Positions 16,562-24,851 of a stretch of 64,000 nt of DNA are shown here, piece after piece. This stretch comes from an uncultured Planctomycetia bacterium (lineage in GTDB: Bacteria; Planctomycetota; UBA1135; GCA-002686595): assembly GCA_938003765.1 (NCBI GenBank), contig CALKYE010000166.1:124001-188000 (forward strand). Reading direction: 5' to 3'. The stretch's first letter is position 1, and the number at the start of each line of letters is the position of its first letter. The translations under genes were made by a program, and so were the position numbers. The notes under the pieces are model-generated. The model ran no database searches and had not been told where the DNA came from. It saw only the letters and a program-made list of their open reading frames with translations.

Positions 16562-18013
16562 TCAGCTCCCGATCGTCAGCAGGAACTCCGCGTTCGAGCG
16601 GGTCTTGCGCATCTTCTGGATGAGCATCTCCATCGCCTCGACGGGATCGAGCTCGTTCAGCACCTTGCGCAGCATCCACACGCGGCGGATCTCTTCGGGC
16701 GTGAACAGCAACTCTTCCTTGCGCGTGCCGGAGCGGTTGATGTCGATGGCCGGGAAGATGCGTCGATCGCTCAGGCGGCGGTCGAGCACGATCTCCATGT
16801 TGCCCGTGCCCTTGAACTCCTCGAAGACGATCTCGTCGAGCTTGGAGCCCGTTTCGATCAGCGCCGTGCCCAGGATCGTGAGCGAGCCGCCGTCCTCGAT
16901 GTTGCGCGCCGAGCCGAAGAACTTCTTGGGGAACTGCAGCGCGCTGGCCTCGATGCCGCCCGACAGCAGCTTGCCGCCGGCCGGCGCCTCGATGTTGCAG
17001 GCGCGCGCGAGGCGCGTGATCGAGTCGAGCAGGATGATCACGTCCTCGCCGGCCTCGACCAGCGAGCGCGCCTTCTTCATCACCATCTCGGCCACTTGGA
17101 TGTGGCGCCAAGCGGGCTCGTCGAAGGTCGAGCTGATCACCTCGCGGTCGCCCTCGGGGATCATGCGTTCGAAGTCGGTGACCTCCTCGGGGCGCTCGTC
17201 GATCAACAGGATGATCAGGTGCGCGTCGGGAGCGTTCTTGACGATCGACTTCGCCAGCATCTGGAGCAGGATCGTCTTGCCGGTGCGCGGCGGCGCGACG
17301 ATCAGTCCGCGCTGACCGCGCCCGATCGGCGTGATCAGGTCGACGATGCGCATCTCGAGCGGATTCTCCTCCGTGCCCTCGAGCATGATGCGCTGCTCGG
17401 GATACAGCGGGACGAGTTCCTTGAACGGCGAGCGAATCGCGGCTTCTTCGGGCGGGTGGAAGTCGACCTCTTCCAGCTCGATCAGCGCGAAGTACTTCTC
17501 GCCCTCGAGCGGCGGACGGAGCCGACCCTTGATGGTCATGCCGGGCAGCAGCGCGAACTGCTTGACGATCGAGGCGGGGACGAACACGTCCTCGTTCGCC
17601 GGCAGATAGGCGGCGTCCGCCTGGCGCACGAAGCAGTGGTTGTCGCGCGACATCTCGACGCAGCCTTCGACCTCCACCGGCGTTCCGGAGCGCAGTCGGG
17701 CGGCGGCGATCTCGAAGATCACCTCGTCGCGGCGTCGGCCGGCGACGTTCTCGACCTTCTCCTCCTCGGCCACTTCGTGCAGGTCGGCCAGGCTCAGCGC
17801 CTGCAACTCCGAGTAGCTCGTCGGCTCCTTGGCCTTGCCGCGCTTGGGCTTGGGCAGCGTCGCCAGCAGTTCGGCCAACGCCTCGGGCTCGAGGTCCTTG
17901 GGCAGTCTCTCGTAGTCGATCCACACGTGCTCGGCCGGCCTGGGCGCCTGCGTGAACTTCGCGCCGGAGTGGGCCTTGTGATGACGGTGGCGATGACGCT
18001 TCTTGAAGGACAT
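16562..18013 (-). CDS. rho: Transcription termination factor Rho
   Basis: This 483-residue protein has a His-, Lys- and Arg-rich N-terminal extension of about 60 residues, then a Rho_N helix (YSELQALSLADLHEVAEEEKV), an OB-fold RNA-binding region, and the RecA-like ATPase core. Walker A is GLIVAPPRTGKTILLQ, Walker B is EDVIILLDSITRLARA, and the Q/R-loop region follows (GGIEASALQFPKKFFG). Rho is the hexameric RNA-dependent ATPase that ends transcripts lacking intrinsic terminators. The OB fold departs from consensus: the usual GFGFLR segment reads NHCFVR here. It lies 96 bases downstream of coaE on the same strand. Confidence 0.95.
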   Translation of the reverse strand: MSFKKRHRHRHHKAHSGAKFTQAPRPAEHVWIDYERLPKDLEPEALAELLATLPKPKRGKAKEPTSYSELQALSLADLHEVAEEEKVENVAGRRRDEVIFEIAAARLRSGTPVEVEGCVEMSRDNHCFVRQADAAYLPANEDVFVPASIVKQFALLPGMTIKGRLRPPLEGEKYFALIELEEVDFHPPEEAAIRSPFKELVPLYPEQRIMLEGTEENPLEMRIVDLITPIGRGQRGLIVAPPRTGKTILLQMLAKSIVKNAPDAHLIILLIDERPEEVTDFERMIPEGDREVISSTFDEPAWRHIQVAEMVMKKARSLVEAGEDVIILLDSITRLARACNIEAPAGGKLLSGGIEASALQFPKKFFGSARNIEDGGSLTILGTALIETGSKLDEIVFEEFKGTGNMEIVLDRRLSDRRIFPAIDINRSGTRKEELLFTPEEIRRVWMLRKVLNELDPVEAMEMLIQKMRKTRSNAEFLLTIGS

Positions 18014-18109
18014 GAATCCGCGGGTGCGTTGGGGAGAGGGGAGTCGAGTGCGGCGCTGGTTGGCGCACGGGGCGGGCGCAGCGGGACTGCGCTAGCTGAC
18101 GGCGAGCCT

Positions 18110-18805
18110 CTAGCGCTCGGCCCGGGGGCGCTCGGTGGGGTGCGCGAGTCGCTGCTCGATTCGGCGCAGCGCGTCCTGCGCGGCGCTGGCCGTCTGCGCC
18201 CAGTCGCCGTCGTTGGGGATCACCACGTCGGCGCGCGAGCGCTTGGTCTCGAGCGGCAGTTGCGCGGCTTCGCGGCGGGCGAGTTCCTCTTCCGACCAGC
18301 CACGGGTCGCGCTCGCCCGTGCGCGCCGCACTCTAGCGTCCGTGTCGACGAACACCAGCGCATCGCACTGCGCCACGAGCTGGTGCTGCGCGTCGTTCTC
18401 GAGCAGCAGCGGAACGTCCAACACGACGCGCGTGCGAGCTTCACGTCGGGCGCGCTCGAGCGCCTCGGCGATCGCGGAGCGCACCAGCGGGTGGACGAGC
18501 GCCTCGAGCTCGCGCCTCAGCTCCGGCTGCGCGAACACGGCCTTGGCGACCGCGCCGCGATCGACCCGTTCGGAGCTCAGCGCCTGCGCGCCGATCCGCT
18601 CGGAGACCCACGCGCGAACGGCCGGTGTCTCGAGCGCCTCGTGCGCCAGGGCGTCGGCGTCGACGTGGACGCCGTCAGCGCCCGCGAGCAAGCGCGCGAC
18701 GCGCGACTTGCCCGAGGCGATGCCTCCGACGACTCCCAGCACCAGGGGGCGAGGCGACGATCCCTGCGGGGCGGCGGCGTCAGGCTTCGGTCCGGCGGAC
18801 GACAT
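18110..18805 (-). CDS. coaE: Dephospho-CoA kinase
   Basis: This 231-residue protein has the P-loop GVVGGIASGKS, the HVDADALAHEAL segment (family DAD substrate site), then VLDVPLLLEN and the late TRGWSEEELARREAAQLPLETK lid region. All are characteristic of CoaE, which adds the 3' phosphate to dephospho-CoA, the last step of CoA synthesis in the cytoplasm. The ATG at 18805 gives a 27-residue leader before the core; the frame is open further upstream but without family similarity. It is followed by rho on the same strand. Confidence 0.9.
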   Translation of the reverse strand: MSSAGPKPDAAAPQGSSPRPLVLGVVGGIASGKSRVARLLAGADGVHVDADALAHEALETPAVRAWVSERIGAQALSSERVDRGAVAKAVFAQPELRRELEALVHPLVRSAIAEALERARREARTRVVLDVPLLLENDAQHQLVAQCDALVFVDTDARVRRARASATRGWSEEELARREAAQLPLETKRSRADVVIPNDGDWAQTASAAQDALRRIEQRLAHPTERPRAER

Positions 18806-19252
18806 GGCGCGCGGCAAAGTGGAGGAGAGGCGCCGGTCGCGGCAGGAAACCGCGGGTTCGCGCGGGGTAGGAGAGCGCACGGCTCGGGTCTCCCTTAGAG
18901 GCCCGTGTCCTGCCGTCCACGGTACGCCGCGGATGGCGACGGTCCACTCTGGAGCGGCCACTTCTCCCTTGCCGCGGCCAGAGGCTGTCGGTTATGACCA
19001 TGCCCCCCACGGGAGCGGTGGGGCTGCGCCCGCGCGGCGCCGGCCTCTGCGCTCCCGTCCGTTCCCAAACGGTTTCTGCAAACCCAACTGTCCCACCCCT
19101 TCGTCCCGCACGACATGCCCTCGGCCAGATCCTCCGCTCGCGGTTGGATCGGCCTTCAGCGGGGCATCGATCCGTGCAAGCCTGACCCAGGCGGGGTAGA
19201 GCCGCGCGCCGCGCTTGCCTTCGCCCGTCCCCCCGGAAGGACCCGAGATTCC
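18806..19252. other. Divergent intergenic region between coaE and the coiled-coil gene
   Basis: No supportable gene is seen in these 447 bases. They hold a good sigma-70-type promoter facing the plus-strand gene at 19253 (listed separately). The implied leader is about 250 bases long, carries a GGAAGG ribosome-binding sequence close to the ATG, and is otherwise C-rich. No riboswitch family was recognised. Confidence 0.5.
18969..18997 (+). promoter_or_regulatory. Sigma-70-type promoter for the membrane coiled-coil gene
   Basis: TTGCCG (18969-18974) and TTATGA (18992-18997) are separated by 17 bases. The hexamers match four of six (TTGACA) and four of six (TATAAT) consensus positions. The downstream gene starts at 19253, so the leader would be about 250 bases. 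Confidence 0.4.
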
Positions 19253-20500
19253 ATGAAGCGTTCTCAGCGCGGAGCTGCGCGCGTCAGCGTCACTTGGCTG
19301 GTTGTGTTCCTGGTCCTGTTCTTCGTTGCCTGCGGCTTCGGGTACATGGGCTACGAGGCGGAGCAAAAGGCTCGCGCCGCGGAGGAGTCTGCTCGCAAGG
19401 CCGCCGCCGAAGCGAACGAGCGCGACCAACAGAGCCTCGACCAACTCCTGGCTCTCTCGAAGGTCGTCGGCTGGTTCGATCCGGCCGCCGCCATCCCCCG
19501 CACCGAAGTCAGCGCCATGAAGGCCGGCCTCGAAGAGTTCCGCCAGGCCTTCCCCGACATGGGGCCGGACGTGGTGACCTTGGCCGACGCGCTCCCCAAG
19601 GCGCGCGATGCGTTCCTCGCTCGCGGCCGCGAGATCAGCACCCTGCGCGATTCGAACAGCGCGCTTCAGAGCGAGAAGAGCTCGATCGAAGCGAGCCTGC
19701 GCAGCGCGTTGTCGGAGAAGGACACGGAGCTGGCCAATCTCCAGCGCCAGCTGTCCGACGACGCCAACAACGCGGCGCAGCGTCAGACCGAACTCGAGAC
19801 CCGTATCGCGTCGCTGAACCAGCAGCGCAACGAGCTCGACGCCCAGTTGCGCGAAGCGCGCAACCAGTCCGAGGCGGCCCGCCGCCAGTACGAGTCGGAT
19901 CGCGCCTCGTTCGAGACGCGCACGAACGCGGCCATGGCCAAGCTCAAGTTCCTGAGCCAGCCCGAGCTGCCTGACGCGCGCGTGGTCTCGGTGTCCAACG
20001 ACCTCGCCCTCGGCTACATCGACATCGGCGCCAACCAGCGCCTGGCGCGCGGCATGCGCTTCAGCGTGGTGTCGGGTTCGCTGGCCTCGACCAAGTTCAA
20101 GGCCTACGCCGAAGTGCTCGACGTCAAGCCGGAGCGCGCCGAAGTGCGCTTCTACGACATCGTCGACCGCTTCGACCCGGTCGTGGCCGGCGACGTGGTG
20201 TTCAACCCGCTGTTCGACCCGACCGGCGAGCGCGACGCGGTGCTGTGCGGCCGCTTCTCGGGCCAGTTCAACGAGGCCGAGCTCAAGATCCTGCTCGCGA
20301 ACATGAACATTCGCGTGCACGACAAGCTCGACTACAACACCGACTACCTGATCGTCGGCGCCGAGATGTACGTCGACGCGGAAGGCAACCCGCTCGAGAC
20401 GCCGCTCCAGCCGAGCGAACTGGCCGTCTACAAGGACGCGGTCGCCAACGGCGTGCAGATCGTCTCGATCAAGCAGTTGCGCGAGTACTTCAAGTTCTAA
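19253..20500 (+). CDS. Membrane-anchored coiled-coil protein with C-terminal BRCT-like domain
   Basis: This 415-residue protein has a short basic N-terminus, one transmembrane segment (about residues 14-33, WLVVFLVLFFVACGFGYMGY), a long coiled coil (about 35-60 and 120-230), a beta-rich middle region, and a C-terminal module at 328-415. That module (VLCGRFSGQFNEAELKILLA, then NTDYLIVG, then AVANGVQIVSIKQLREYF) has the layout of a BRCT domain as found in NAD-dependent DNA ligase: the beta1 strand, the TDYLVVG block, and the GVxIIS...F ending. BRCT folds normally bind DNA or phosphopeptides in the cytoplasm, which would place most of the protein inside. Precise role unknown. Confidence 0.6.
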   Translation: MKRSQRGAARVSVTWLVVFLVLFFVACGFGYMGYEAEQKARAAEESARKAAAEANERDQQSLDQLLALSKVVGWFDPAAAIPRTEVSAMKAGLEEFRQAFPDMGPDVVTLADALPKARDAFLARGREISTLRDSNSALQSEKSSIEASLRSALSEKDTELANLQRQLSDDANNAAQRQTELETRIASLNQQRNELDAQLREARNQSEAARRQYESDRASFETRTNAAMAKLKFLSQPELPDARVVSVSNDLALGYIDIGANQRLARGMRFSVVSGSLASTKFKAYAEVLDVKPERAEVRFYDIVDRFDPVVAGDVVFNPLFDPTGERDAVLCGRFSGQFNEAELKILLANMNIRVHDKLDYNTDYLIVGAEMYVDAEGNPLETPLQPSELAVYKDAVANGVQIVSIKQLREYFKF

Positions 20501-20655
20501 TCGCGCGGACCGGGCGGGCCTCCGGCGCGAAGCGCGGAGCCTCGCCCCTCGCGAACCATCGCCGCGGGCGGTTCCAGCAGATGCTGGCGCCGCCCGCGCT
20601 CGTTTTCGCGGACGCTGCGGCGCCGCTGCGCGCTGGCGCGCGAGCGCGCAGGCAC

Positions 20656-20661
20656 TAGAGT
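20656..20661 (+). promoter_or_regulatory. Possible -10 box close to tatC start
   Basis: TAGAGT ends 11 bases before the tatC ATG, implying a leader of only about five bases. The segment 17 bases upstream (CTGGCG) is a weak -35 match. Confidence 0.25.
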
Positions 20662-20672
20662 TTCGCGCTTCG

Positions 20673-21575
20673 ATGGCGGAAGACGACGACGATCCGTTCG
20701 CTCACACGCGCATGACGCTCGGTGAGCACCTCGCCGAGTTGCGCCGTCGCCTCATCCGCAGCGCGGTGGCGATCGTCGCGGCGATGGCGGTCACGTGGGC
20801 GTACTACCCGCAGTTGACCAGCACGCTCACCTGGCCGATGGAACGCGCGCTGGAGAAGATCGACGACGAGCAGCGCGAGAAGTACGAGGCCCTGCTCGCG
20901 GAGGAGCGGGCCGCCGATCCCAGCGTTCCTCGCACGAAGTACTTCCGCAGCGAGGACCCCGCGGACCGCACGCTGCACGCCGAGCTGACGGTCTCGCGGC
21001 GCTTCAGCATGATCGGCCCGGCCGACGGCATGTTCGCGGCGATGAAGATCTCGATGTACGGCGCCATCGCGCTGTCTGCGCCGGTGCTGCTGTGGCAGAT
21101 GTGGCAGTTCATCGCGGCGGGCCTGTACGCGAACGAGCGCCGCGCGGTGTTCAAGTACTTCCCGCTGAGCTTGCTGCTCTTCCTGGGAGGCGTCGCCTTC
21201 GGGTACTTCCTCTTGTGCCCGGTCGGGTTCTATTTCATGGCCACCGCTTACCCGCCCGAGGAGGTCAACTACCTCGGCGGACTGGGCGAGTACCTGGGCG
21301 TGTTGTCGACGATCACTCTGGCGCTGGGGCTCGTGTTCCAGTTGCCGCTCGTGATGAACGCGCTCGCGCGGCTCGACCTGGTGACCTACGCGCAGTTCAA
21401 GCACTTCTGGCCCTACTTCATCGTCGCGGCGTTCGTCATCGGCGGGATCATCACGCCGCCGGATCCGTACACGCAGACGTTCGTCGCGCTGCCGGCGATC
21501 CTGCTCTACGGCGTCGGCATCCTCTCGATCCGCTGGACCAAGCCCGCTGATCAGCGGGGGAGCGCGCGCGCTTGA
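20673..21575 (+). CDS. tatC: Sec-independent protein translocase TatC
   Basis: This 300-residue protein has six predicted membrane spans and TatC hallmarks: the cytoplasmic N-terminus MTLGEHLAELRRRLI with the conserved Glu of the twin-arginine binding site, then SAPVLLWQMWQFIAAGLYANERR, and the C-terminal GGIITPPDPYTQ. It is ~45 residues longer than E. coli TatC. The extra length lies in the first periplasmic loop, which is highly charged (from about residue 55 to 105). TatC recognises folded, often cofactor-bearing precursors for export. No tatA or tatB is nearby. It overlaps the next gene by four bases. Confidence 0.93.
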   Translation: MAEDDDDPFAHTRMTLGEHLAELRRRLIRSAVAIVAAMAVTWAYYPQLTSTLTWPMERALEKIDDEQREKYEALLAEERAADPSVPRTKYFRSEDPADRTLHAELTVSRRFSMIGPADGMFAAMKISMYGAIALSAPVLLWQMWQFIAAGLYANERRAVFKYFPLSLLLFLGGVAFGYFLLCPVGFYFMATAYPPEEVNYLGGLGEYLGVLSTITLALGLVFQLPLVMNALARLDLVTYAQFKHFWPYFIVAAFVIGGIITPPDPYTQTFVALPAILLYGVGILSIRWTKPADQRGSARA

Positions 21576-22828
21576 TCGGTGAGGTGCGTCGGGCCGCGTG
21601 CATCGCGATCGGGGACGAGCTCCTGCGCGGCGACTATCCCGATTCGAACTCGGGCCACATCTCGCAGCGACTGGCCGAGCTCGGTGTCCAAGTCGAGCGC
21701 TTCGTCGTCGTGGGCGACGATCCGGCGCTGCTCGAGCGCACGCTGTACGAGCTCGCGCGCGAGTACCAGATCGTGATAGCAACCGGCGGCCTGGGGCCGA
21801 CGCTCGACGATGTGACGCGCGACGCGGCGGCCAAGGCCGCAGGTGTCGGACTGCAGCGCGACGCCGACACCGAACGCTGGCTCCGCGAGCTGTTCGAGCG
21901 CCGCGGCCGCAAGATGCCCGAGTCCAACCTGCGTCAGGCCGACTTCCCGATCGGCGCGCAGATCATGCCGAACACCTGCGGCACAGCGCGCGGGTTCCGA
22001 CTGTGGATCGATGGCGGCATGCTCGCCGCTCTGCCCGGACCGCCGCGCGAGATGCGCGAGATGCTCGAGCGCGAGCTGCTGCCCTGGCTGCGAGCGACCT
22101 GCGGTGTGGTCGCGGCGATCCGACAGCAGAGCTTCTACTTGATCGGTCTGGCCGAGAGCGCCTTCGCCGATCGCGCCGGCGAGTGGATGGAGCGCAGCGC
22201 TCAACCGCTGATGGGCGTCACGGCGCACACGGGGATCCTCAAGGTGACCCTGCGCGCGCAGGCCCACGGCGCCGAGCGCGCTCAGGCGTTGATCGACGAG
22301 CGCGCGGCGGCGTTCCGCGAGCGCTTCGCGGCGGAGATCTACTCCGAGGACGAAGCGCGCCCTGCTTTCGCCGTGGGCCGACAGTTCCTCGAGCGCGGTC
22401 GGACGTTGGCGCTGGCGGAGTCGTGCACGGGCGGCCTCGTGGCGGAGCTGCTCACGGAGATGCCGGGAATCAGCGCCGTGCTGCGCGCGGGCTGGGTGAG
22501 CTACTCCAACGACGCCAAGGTCGAGCTGCTGGGCGTGCCGCCCGAGTTGCTCGCGCGCCACGGCGCCGTCTCGAGTGAAGTCGCAGCCGCCATGGCGCGC
22601 GGCGCGCGCGAGAGAGCTCGCACGGACGTCGCGCTCGCCGTGACCGGAATCGCAGGCCCCGACGGAGGCAGCGCTGAGAAGCCGGTTGGACTCGTGTGGT
22701 TCGGGCTCGACGCGGGCGGTCGAGTCGAGACGTTCGAGATGCGCTACCCGCCGGTGGACCGCACCTCGATCCGGCGCTTCGCTGCGCACACCGCGCTCGA
22801 CCTGTTGCGTCGCTGCTCGGGACTCTAG
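21572..22828 (+). CDS. cinA: CinA-family protein (nicotinamide-nucleotide amidohydrolase)
   Basis: This 418-residue protein has the N-terminal MoCF-like domain (AIGDELLRGDYPDSNSGHIS, ATGGLGPTLDDVTRDA) and the C-terminal CinA amidohydrolase domain with the catalytic serine in LAESCTGGL. It ends in a GIAGPDGGSAEKPVGLVW block. In the family the protein deamidates NMN in pyridine nucleotide salvage, and the N-terminal domain can act as an ADP-ribose pyrophosphatase. The TTG at 21572 overlaps the tatC stop (TTGA) and has GGGGGAG upstream; a GTG at 21584 is an alternative. Confidence 0.9.
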   Translation: MIGEVRRAACIAIGDELLRGDYPDSNSGHISQRLAELGVQVERFVVVGDDPALLERTLYELAREYQIVIATGGLGPTLDDVTRDAAAKAAGVGLQRDADTERWLRELFERRGRKMPESNLRQADFPIGAQIMPNTCGTARGFRLWIDGGMLAALPGPPREMREMLERELLPWLRATCGVVAAIRQQSFYLIGLAESAFADRAGEWMERSAQPLMGVTAHTGILKVTLRAQAHGAERAQALIDERAAAFRERFAAEIYSEDEARPAFAVGRQFLERGRTLALAESCTGGLVAELLTEMPGISAVLRAGWVSYSNDAKVELLGVPPELLARHGAVSSEVAAAMARGARERARTDVALAVTGIAGPDGGSAEKPVGLVWFGLDAGGRVETFEMRYPPVDRTSIRRFAAHTALDLLRRCSGL

Positions 22829-22904
22829 CGAGGCAGGGCGCGACAGCGCGCGCTCGAGCCGCTGCGCGCAGCGTTGGGCCTCGGCAAGGGTCGCTGCTTC
22901 AGCG

Positions 22905-22933
22905 TTGACGCGGGGCTGCGTCGCTGGTTCAAT
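22905..22933 (+). promoter_or_regulatory. Sigma-70 promoter for the tRNA-Gln pair
   Basis: TTGACG (22905-22910) and TTCAAT (22928-22933) are separated by exactly 17 bases. The tRNA begins 13 bases after the -10 box. This is the best -35/-10 pair I found in the window. Confidence 0.65.
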
Positions 22934-22946
22934 CTCCGCCCCTCAC

Positions 22947-23017
22947 TACCCCGTGGTGTAACGGTAACACAAAAGGTTTTGGTCCTTTCGTTCCTGGTTC
23001 GAATCCAGGCGGGGTAA
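22947..23017 (+). tRNA. tRNA-Gln (anticodon TTG)
   Basis: The 71 bases fold into a full cloverleaf. The acceptor TACCCCG pairs with CGGGGTA, the anticodon stem AAAGG/CCTTT holds the loop TTTTGGT, and the T arm is CCTGG-TTCGAAT-CCAGG. The anticodon TTG reads CAA. CCA is not encoded: CCC follows the discriminator A. Confidence 0.93.
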
Positions 23018-23124
23018 CCCCCAAACGCGCACGGCTGCGGTTGCGCGCTCGAGGGGAGCGGCGGCGAGAGTGCAGTCGAAGTTGGGCGCCGTGATCGGCG
23101 TCGAGCCGCCTTCGACGAACGCGC

Positions 23125-23198
23125 TACCCCATGGTGTAACGGTAACACTAGAGATTCTGGTTCTCTCATTCCTGGTTCGAATCCAGGTGGGGTAACCA
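23125..23198 (+). tRNA. tRNA-Gln (anticodon CTG)
   Basis: The acceptor TACCCCA pairs with TGGGGTA, the anticodon stem AGAGA/TCTCT holds the loop TTCTGGT, and the T arm is identical to the upstream tRNA-Gln. The anticodon CTG reads CAG, the favoured Gln codon in this GC-rich genome. The 3' CCA is encoded (23196-23198). It is probably co-transcribed with the TTG isoacceptor 107 bases upstream. Confidence 0.93.
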
Positions 23199-23217
23199 CC
23201 TCCGCTCGCGAGGTGGT
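23195..23217 (+). terminator. Hairpin overlapping the 3' end of tRNA-Gln(CTG)
   Basis: An eight-base perfect stem (ACCACCTC with GAGGTGGT, seven-base loop) begins at the discriminator base of the tRNA. It could act as a processing signal or a Rho-assisted terminator; there is no T-run. Confidence 0.35.
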
Positions 23218-23275
23218 GCGCGCGCAAGCGCGATCGAAGTCAACGCGCGCGTCGAGCTCGAAACGTGCGTCGCGA

Positions 23276-24826
23276 TCAGTAGCCGAGCGCGCGGAGGATG
23301 CGCGCCGCATCGGGTTCGCGTTGCTCGAGTCCTTCGCGCTGGCGGCGCAGCAACTCACCGAGTCCCGCGAGGCTCGCGTCGGCCTCGACGAAGCGCGCGA
23401 GCGCCCGGCGCAGCGTGGCGAGCGGCGCGTCCGCCGGCGGCGCCTCGATGCGGTTGTGCGTCTCGGACGGATCGTTCGCGAGCTCGTACAGCTCCTCGCT
23501 GAGCAGCGCGATGGATCCTGCGCCGCCGCCCGCAGCGCGTCGTGCGGCGTAGCGTTGGATCAGCTTCCAATCGCCGATGCGCACGGCCTTGATCTGCACG
23601 GCGCCCGCGAGGTCGGCGCCTTCGACCTTCTCGCTGAACACCGGCCGCACCAGCCCTGCGGTGCGCGCGTCCGGGTCGATCAGCCACGCTCCCGGGCTCG
23701 AGTGAAGTTCGTGCGCGGGTGAGATCGGCGCGAGCTCGAGCCAGCGCAGCAGCGACGGCGTGAGGTCGACCAGCGAGACGTCGACGTCGCGCGCCTGGGG
23801 CGCGCAACCGCCCGGCGGTCGCACGATCAGCGGCACGCGGCAAGTCGCCTCGTAGGCGTACACGCCGTGCTCGAACCAGTAGCGGTGCTCGCCCAGGCTC
23901 TCGCCGTGGTCGCTGGTGACGATCACGAGCGTGGAGTCGAGCTCGCCGCTCGCGCGCAGCACCTCGAGCAAGCGGCCCAGCTCCGCGTCGACGTAGCGCA
24001 CCTCGGCGTCGTAGCGATCGCGCACGAGGTTCGCGTCGATGCGCCCGTCTGCCAATCGCGTGTCGGCAGGCGCGTTGTACTCGGCCACTCGGTGGCGGTG
24101 CAGCGGATGCGGCGTCGCGTCCTCGAGCGCGAGCGGGTCGGGGCGTTCGCTTGCGAAGCGTCGGTGTTCCGCGGGCGCCTCGTACGCGCCGTGCGGATCC
24201 ATGTAGTGGAGCCAGAGCATCCACGGCTCACCGTCGCGGACCAACGCGCCGCGCGCGGGCCCGGCGCCGTCGCGTGGTGCTTCGTCGTGCCCCAGCGCGG
24301 CGAGCGCGGCATCGGTCATGCTCGTCGCCTTGCGCTCGGGCGCTCCGTCGGGCGGAACGGCGTTGACGTCGGGCAAGCTCTCGCACCACAGCTCGAACCC
24401 GCGCGCGAGTCCGGAGCGCGCGTCGGTGAGCACCCAGTTGCCCACGATCGCGCCCGTCGCGTAGCCCGCGCGCGAGAGCGCTTCGGCCAGCGTCGGAACC
24501 TTCGCCGCGAGCGGCTGCGCGAGGTCGCGGACGCCGTGCTCGTGCGGGTACAGCCCGCTCATCACGCTCGCGATCGACGGCGTGGTCTTCGCGCGCGGCG
24601 CCTGTGCGTGCGTGTAGCGCAACCCTTCGTTCGCAAGTCGATCGAGGTTGGGCGTCGTCGCGCGCGCGTAGCCGTAGCACGAGAGCCGATCGGCGCGCAG
24701 CGTGTCGATCGTCACCAGCAACACGTTCGGTCGGCGCGGCGCCTCGCGCGAGCAACTCAGCGTCGCAGAGAGAGCGAGGATCAGTGCGGCGCCAACGGCG
24801 CGCAGGGCTCGGGGCGGGAAGCGCAC
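23276..24826 (-). CDS. Sulfatase/alkaline-phosphatase superfamily lipoprotein with Thr at the nucleophile position
   Basis: This 516-residue protein has an N-terminal export signal ending in LSATLSC, possibly a lipobox with Cys25. The core is sulfatase-like: NVLLVTIDTLRADRLSCYGY with two metal-binding Asp residues, then TPNLDRLA, TTPSIASVMSGLYPHEHG and later VIVTSDHGESLGEH. In type I sulfatases the nucleophile lies in CxPxR or SxPxR; here the equivalent segment reads TTPSI, so formylglycine conversion is not possible. The enzyme is more like a phosphodiesterase, phosphotransferase or Thr-type hydrolase. It starts 25 bases after the lipoate ligase gene. A TATACT-like box (CATACT, six bases before the GTG) suggests it may have its own promoter. 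Confidence 0.75.
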   Translation of the reverse strand: MRFPPRALRAVGAALILALSATLSCSREAPRRPNVLLVTIDTLRADRLSCYGYARATTPNLDRLANEGLRYTHAQAPRAKTTPSIASVMSGLYPHEHGVRDLAQPLAAKVPTLAEALSRAGYATGAIVGNWVLTDARSGLARGFELWCESLPDVNAVPPDGAPERKATSMTDAALAALGHDEAPRDGAGPARGALVRDGEPWMLWLHYMDPHGAYEAPAEHRRFASERPDPLALEDATPHPLHRHRVAEYNAPADTRLADGRIDANLVRDRYDAEVRYVDAELGRLLEVLRASGELDSTLVIVTSDHGESLGEHRYWFEHGVYAYEATCRVPLIVRPPGGCAPQARDVDVSLVDLTPSLLRWLELAPISPAHELHSSPGAWLIDPDARTAGLVRPVFSEKVEGADLAGAVQIKAVRIGDWKLIQRYAARRAAGGGAGSIALLSEELYELANDPSETHNRIEAPPADAPLATLRRALARFVEADASLAGLGELLRRQREGLEQREPDAARILRALGY

Positions 24827-24851
24827 GCCGCGAGTATGGGCGTCGGGCCGC

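Noticed and set aside
15635..18898. Very long plus-strand open frame opposite rho and coaE
   Set aside because: Rho and CoaE on the minus strand have complete family motifs; the plus-strand frame has none.
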